From Thermoplasmata archaeon (GTDB taxonomy: Archaea; Thermoplasmatota; Thermoplasmata; Lutacidiplasmatales; SKW197), in NCBI GenBank assembly GCA_038874435.1, contig JAVZCK010000022.1, forward strand, positions 1 through 33,275: DNA of 33,275 nt. The letters run 5' to 3'. A model generated the notes under the pieces. It made no database searches and had not been told where the DNA came from. It saw only the letters and a program-made list of their open reading frames with translations. Below are positions 31,048 to 33,275 of this stretch, piece by piece (positions within the stretch are counted from its first letter, which is position 1; the number at the start of each line of letters is the position of its first letter). The position numbers and the translations under genes are program-made.

Positions 31048-32043
31048 ATGAGCAAAATTTCGGAGTGTGTAGAGGGGCAGAGAATTGCTGGTAAGTTCGT
31101 GGTCTGGGAAAAGGCCTTCGTAAAAGATTATACGAAAGGTAAATTTTTTAAAATAACAATTTCAGATGGAGAAGCAAAAATTCCGCTAAAGTTCTGGGGA
31201 ATGCCAATCCACTCAAAGGTGATGGAATTTTACGAGGCGATCCAGCCTAGCAAGACACTGGTAGAAATTGAAGGCGATGTTGTTATGGACACTTACTCTA
31301 ATGAACTCACAGTGAACATAAACGAGGAGAAGGACATGTTCAGAATTTGCACTGATGAGGAGGCAAAGGGATTGCAGTTGGTTCCCATCACAAAAAAGAA
31401 CAGGGAGGAACTGATGAAATTTATAGAGTCTGAAATTGGGAAAATTGTAGATCCAAACCTCGGTGCATTACTCAAATCCATCTTTGCAGATGAGAATCTG
31501 AAAAAGAGTTTTATGGAAAGTCCTGCAGCCAAAATGAAACATCATGCCTACATTGGCGGACTTCTGGAACACACCTGCAATGTGGTGCGGCTCTGCTCTA
31601 CCCTCTGTGAACTTTATCCTGAACTTAACAGGGACCTGCTGATTACTGCAGCAATCCTTCATGACCTTGGAAAAATTCAGGAATACAGTGTCTCTCTTGC
31701 AATTGACACTACAGATGCAGGCAGATTCCTCACCCACACCTACATTTCCATCGAAATTATTGAAACAAAGCTCCGTCAACTCTCTGTTTTCCCAGAGCAA
31801 CTGAAATGGAAGCTTTATCACATTATTCTCCGACACCATGGCAGGTTCGCAGTACAGGAGACAATTGAGGGCAAAATTTCCTGGGTGATACCAGAAGCAT
31901 GTGCCCTTTATTATGCAGATGACATGGACGCCAGAGTGAAGAATTTTCTGCAGGAGATTGAGGAAGGTAGAAGGGCTGGAGAGAGCTGGCGATTTGTGAA
32001 GGACCTGGGTGTACAAATCTATATAGAGGATGAAGATGAATAG
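31048..32043 (+). CDS. YhaM-like 3'-5' exoribonuclease (OB fold plus HD domain)
   Basis: A 331-residue protein with the YhaM/CBF1 architecture. An N-terminal OB fold (~8-95, KFFKITISDGEAKIPLKFWG, LVEIEGDVVMDTYSNELTVN) is followed by an HD phosphohydrolase domain: HHAYIGGLLEHT (~165-176), ILHDLGKIQEY (~204-213) with the metal-binding His-Asp, LTHTYISIEII (~229-238) and HIILRHHGR (~258-266), then YYADDMDA. YhaM enzymes degrade RNA and single-stranded DNA from the 3' end with Mn2+. The start at ATG 31048 fits the TATA box; the longer frame from 30928 overlaps the preceding gene. Its last bases overlap pcc1, so the two are co-transcribed. Confidence 0.85.
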   Translation: MSKISECVEGQRIAGKFVVWEKAFVKDYTKGKFFKITISDGEAKIPLKFWGMPIHSKVMEFYEAIQPSKTLVEIEGDVVMDTYSNELTVNINEEKDMFRICTDEEAKGLQLVPITKKNREELMKFIESEIGKIVDPNLGALLKSIFADENLKKSFMESPAAKMKHHAYIGGLLEHTCNVVRLCSTLCELYPELNRDLLITAAILHDLGKIQEYSVSLAIDTTDAGRFLTHTYISIEIIETKLRQLSVFPEQLKWKLYHIILRHHGRFAVQETIEGKISWVIPEACALYYADDMDARVKNFLQEIEEGRRAGESWRFVKDLGVQIYIEDEDE

Positions 32044-32263
32044 AGCCGAACTGAGGATAAAATTTGAAAGTAAAGAAACTGCACGGATTGTGGCTAAAGC
32101 AATTGAACTAGAGAATGATAATTATATCTCGATGAAGGTAGAAGGTAACGAAATTCTTGCTGTTGCTGAAGCGAAGAACCTGCTGAGTTTGCTCCACACC
32201 CTTGATGATTTTCTTGCTTGTGCTGCATTAGCATATCGGAGCGACGGACTGAAAGAAAAGTAG
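32036..32263 (+). CDS. pcc1: KEOPS complex subunit Pcc1
   Basis: A 75-residue protein of the CTAG/Pcc1 family. Recognisable features are an N-terminal strand RAELRIKFESKETARIVAKAI (residues 3-23, shortest diagnostic part FESKETARIVAKAI), an isoleucine-rich strand EGNEILAVAEAKNLLSLLHTLDD in the second half and a C-terminal helix. Pcc1 forms the dimer that supports Kae1/Bud32/Cgi121 in making the universal tRNA modification t6A. The start at 32036 has GAGG six bases upstream; an ATG at 32030 directly abuts that site and is less likely. The gene overlaps the end of the nuclease gene by eight bases. Confidence 0.85.
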   Translation: MNRAELRIKFESKETARIVAKAIELENDNYISMKVEGNEILAVAEAKNLLSLLHTLDDFLACAALAYRSDGLKEK

Positions 32264-32701
32264 AAAAAACCAAGTGGAGACCGTGCACAGAACTCCGTAG
32301 ATATCCACTTACAATACTTGTAGGTCATAAGTCGGATAAGCAATCTAGACAATGGAATAAGCATCCCTGGGATATCCAGCCAAAAAGTGATACTCTGCCA
32401 TCCTAGAAATGCGTTCAGAGAGAGGATTATCTTGACCATATAGGCAAAATCCTCTTCAATAATGTTTCAGAGACATTCCACTCTGGTTTCTACAATGGTC
32501 ATGGTCTTACTGGTCGTAATTGTTGTCTGTGTTGTGGATTATGCATTCTGGACACATAAAACCAACATCTCCAGTAAGTGCAGCAATCCCCATACACTCA
32601 GCAGCCCTACCATCTGCTACCTGCTGAGTATCAACCCCAACAACCAGAGAAACCGCTGCAAAATTACTAAAAAAATGGAAATAAAGCACTATTCATTTTA
32701 C
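32264..32701. other. Gap of about 440 bases without a convincing gene
   Basis: No conserved protein, tRNA or clear promoter is visible. Short open frames exist on both strands. The most protein-like is on the minus strand at 32507-32689, with AALTGDVGFMCPECIIHNT near its end and a CPEC motif, but it lacks a ribosome-binding site and a recognisable family. A hydrophobic frame on the plus strand from 32462 overlaps the neighbouring gene and is not credible as a gene. The stretch could hold a decayed gene or a non-coding RNA; I cannot tell. Confidence 0.3.
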
Positions 32702-33091
32702 CTATTTTTTCTTGTTGGCATGCAGAAGCATCTTGTCAAAAATTACCTCACTTTCTATTCCATTTTTCTCGAGAATCTTAGCAATGTCCTGGGTAATGTT
32801 CACCACTTCCGCACACTTTGAATTTCTGTAGATGCAAAACTCAATTTTACCGTCTTCTCGTATGGGGAAAAAAAGCCGCATGAATCCAGGGCGATTGTAA
32901 CCCTCTGGCTTCCGGTTCCTCTGAAGGTCCATAATGTTCATGCAGAGAAGCACATCATTGAGTTCAGGTTCATTTTCATTCCATTGCTTAGTTTCTTTCA
33001 GAAAAGTAGTGAACACCTCAGTGTAAACATCCTGGAGTTGATGCCAGTCCATCTTTCCCTTTATCAGAATGTGTCCACTTCTTGCTTTCAT
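32702..33091 (-). CDS. Hypothetical protein, 129 residues
   Basis: A soluble, charged protein that I do not recognise. Features are an N-terminal basic strand (KARSGHILIKGKMDWHQLQD), a helix with acidic residues, RPGFMRLFFPIREDGKIEFC in the middle, which reads like a beta-hairpin, and a C-terminal helix followed by EVIFDKMLLHANKKK. The start chosen is ATG 33091, four bases after AGGTGG and about 12 bases after the predicted transcript start from TTAAATATA at 33133-33125. The frame is open upstream to the window edge, so a longer gene extending off-window is possible but less supported. Confidence 0.6.
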   Translation of the reverse strand: MKARSGHILIKGKMDWHQLQDVYTEVFTTFLKETKQWNENEPELNDVLLCMNIMDLQRNRKPEGYNRPGFMRLFFPIREDGKIEFCIYRNSKCAEVVNITQDIAKILEKNGIESEVIFDKMLLHANKKK

Positions 33092-33124
33092 TATTCCACC
33101 TGTATATCTTTCAATAGTGAACCG

Positions 33125-33133
33125 TATATTTAA
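33125..33133 (-). promoter_or_regulatory. TATA box of the 129-residue hypothetical gene
   Basis: TTAAATATA on the minus strand is about 25 bases before a predicted transcript start near 33103, just ahead of the AGGTGG site. The same A/T block could serve a plus-strand start at 33149. Confidence 0.4.
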
Positions 33134-33148
33134 GGGTTTTGCAAGGTA

Positions 33149-33275
33149 CATGACTTCGGAAGGTTGGTATGAGCCACACAAGCTTTTACGCTGTCCCTTA
33201 CCAATTTTCCACAGAGAAAATGAAATCAGAGGAGTAAACCATACTTTCATGTATTTGTTAAATGGTTCGTATGAT
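33149..33275 (+). CDS. Possible 5' end of a divergent gene, cut by the window edge
   Basis: From ATG 33149 a plus-strand frame stays open to the window end (42 codons, starting MTSEGWYEPHKLLRCPLP). The residues look coding-like, but there is no ribosome-binding site, the TATA-like block at 33125-33132 is slightly close for a leaderless start, and the complementary frame is open as well. It is listed as a partial candidate only. Confidence 0.3.

Noticed and set aside
32462-32821. 119-codon plus-strand hydrophobic frame
   Set aside because: It overlaps the 3' end of the better-supported minus-strand gene at 32702, has no ribosome-binding site, and its second half is clearly the complement of that gene.

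Overview
The window is archaeal chromosome. It carries the rpl44e-rps27e-aIF2alpha-nop10 translation cluster, a VAT/Cdc48 AAA+ ATPase, KEOPS Pcc1, a tungsten-type aldehyde:ferredoxin oxidoreductase, and a tRNA-Asn with an intron at 37/38. TATA boxes sit about 26 bases before many start codons, so many first genes look leaderless. Internal genes have GGAGG or GGTGAT Shine-Dalgarno sites. The gene set and the many unusual secreted proteins suggest an uncultured euryarchaeon, most likely of the Thermoplasmatota; this assignment is an inference without a search. I see no prophage, integrase, insertion sequence or CRISPR array.

Layout. 1-1.65 kb: a hairpin terminator of an off-window gene, a DUF998 membrane protein and a TPR protein. 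1.7-3.2 kb: the translation operon, including a 55-codon nop10. 3.4-5.0 kb: an HTH regulator with a nuclease-like N-terminus, followed directly by a degenerate TraB-like protein. 5.0-8.0 kb: a secreted M14 carboxypeptidase with Fn3 and PPC domains. 8.1-11.0 kb: VAT and a methyltransferase, translationally coupled. 11.0-13.9 kb: a surface protein with nine calcium-loop (FG-GAP-like) repeats, coupled to a KaiC-like ATPase. 13.9-16.8 kb: hypoxanthine phosphoribosyltransferase, a creatininase-family enzyme, a lamin-tail-like surface protein and a duplicated DUF350 membrane protein. 17.0-19.7 kb: a PadR regulator with an ABC-2 exporter.

19.8-26.4 kb holds one gene of about 2,200 codons. Its product has an N-terminal membrane anchor, a long extracellular region, eleven tandem repeats of about 52 residues, a hydrophobic hairpin and a C-terminal cysteine-amidase (Amidase_6/CHAP-like) domain. 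This is the most unusual object in the window. 26.6-33.3 kb: AOR, two tRNA genes, an M29-type aminopeptidase, a 57-residue ORF, a pair of paralogous small membrane proteins, a YhaM-like HD nuclease coupled to pcc1, a stretch of about 440 bases without a convincing gene, and an unrecognised small protein at the right edge.

Working picture: housekeeping operons are interspersed with a large investment in cell-surface proteins (carboxypeptidase, calcium-loop protein, lamin-tail protein, giant amidase protein) and membrane proteins of unknown role. The giant protein with its terminal hydrolase, and the surface-protein/KaiC-like ATPase operon, are the best candidates for undescribed systems.
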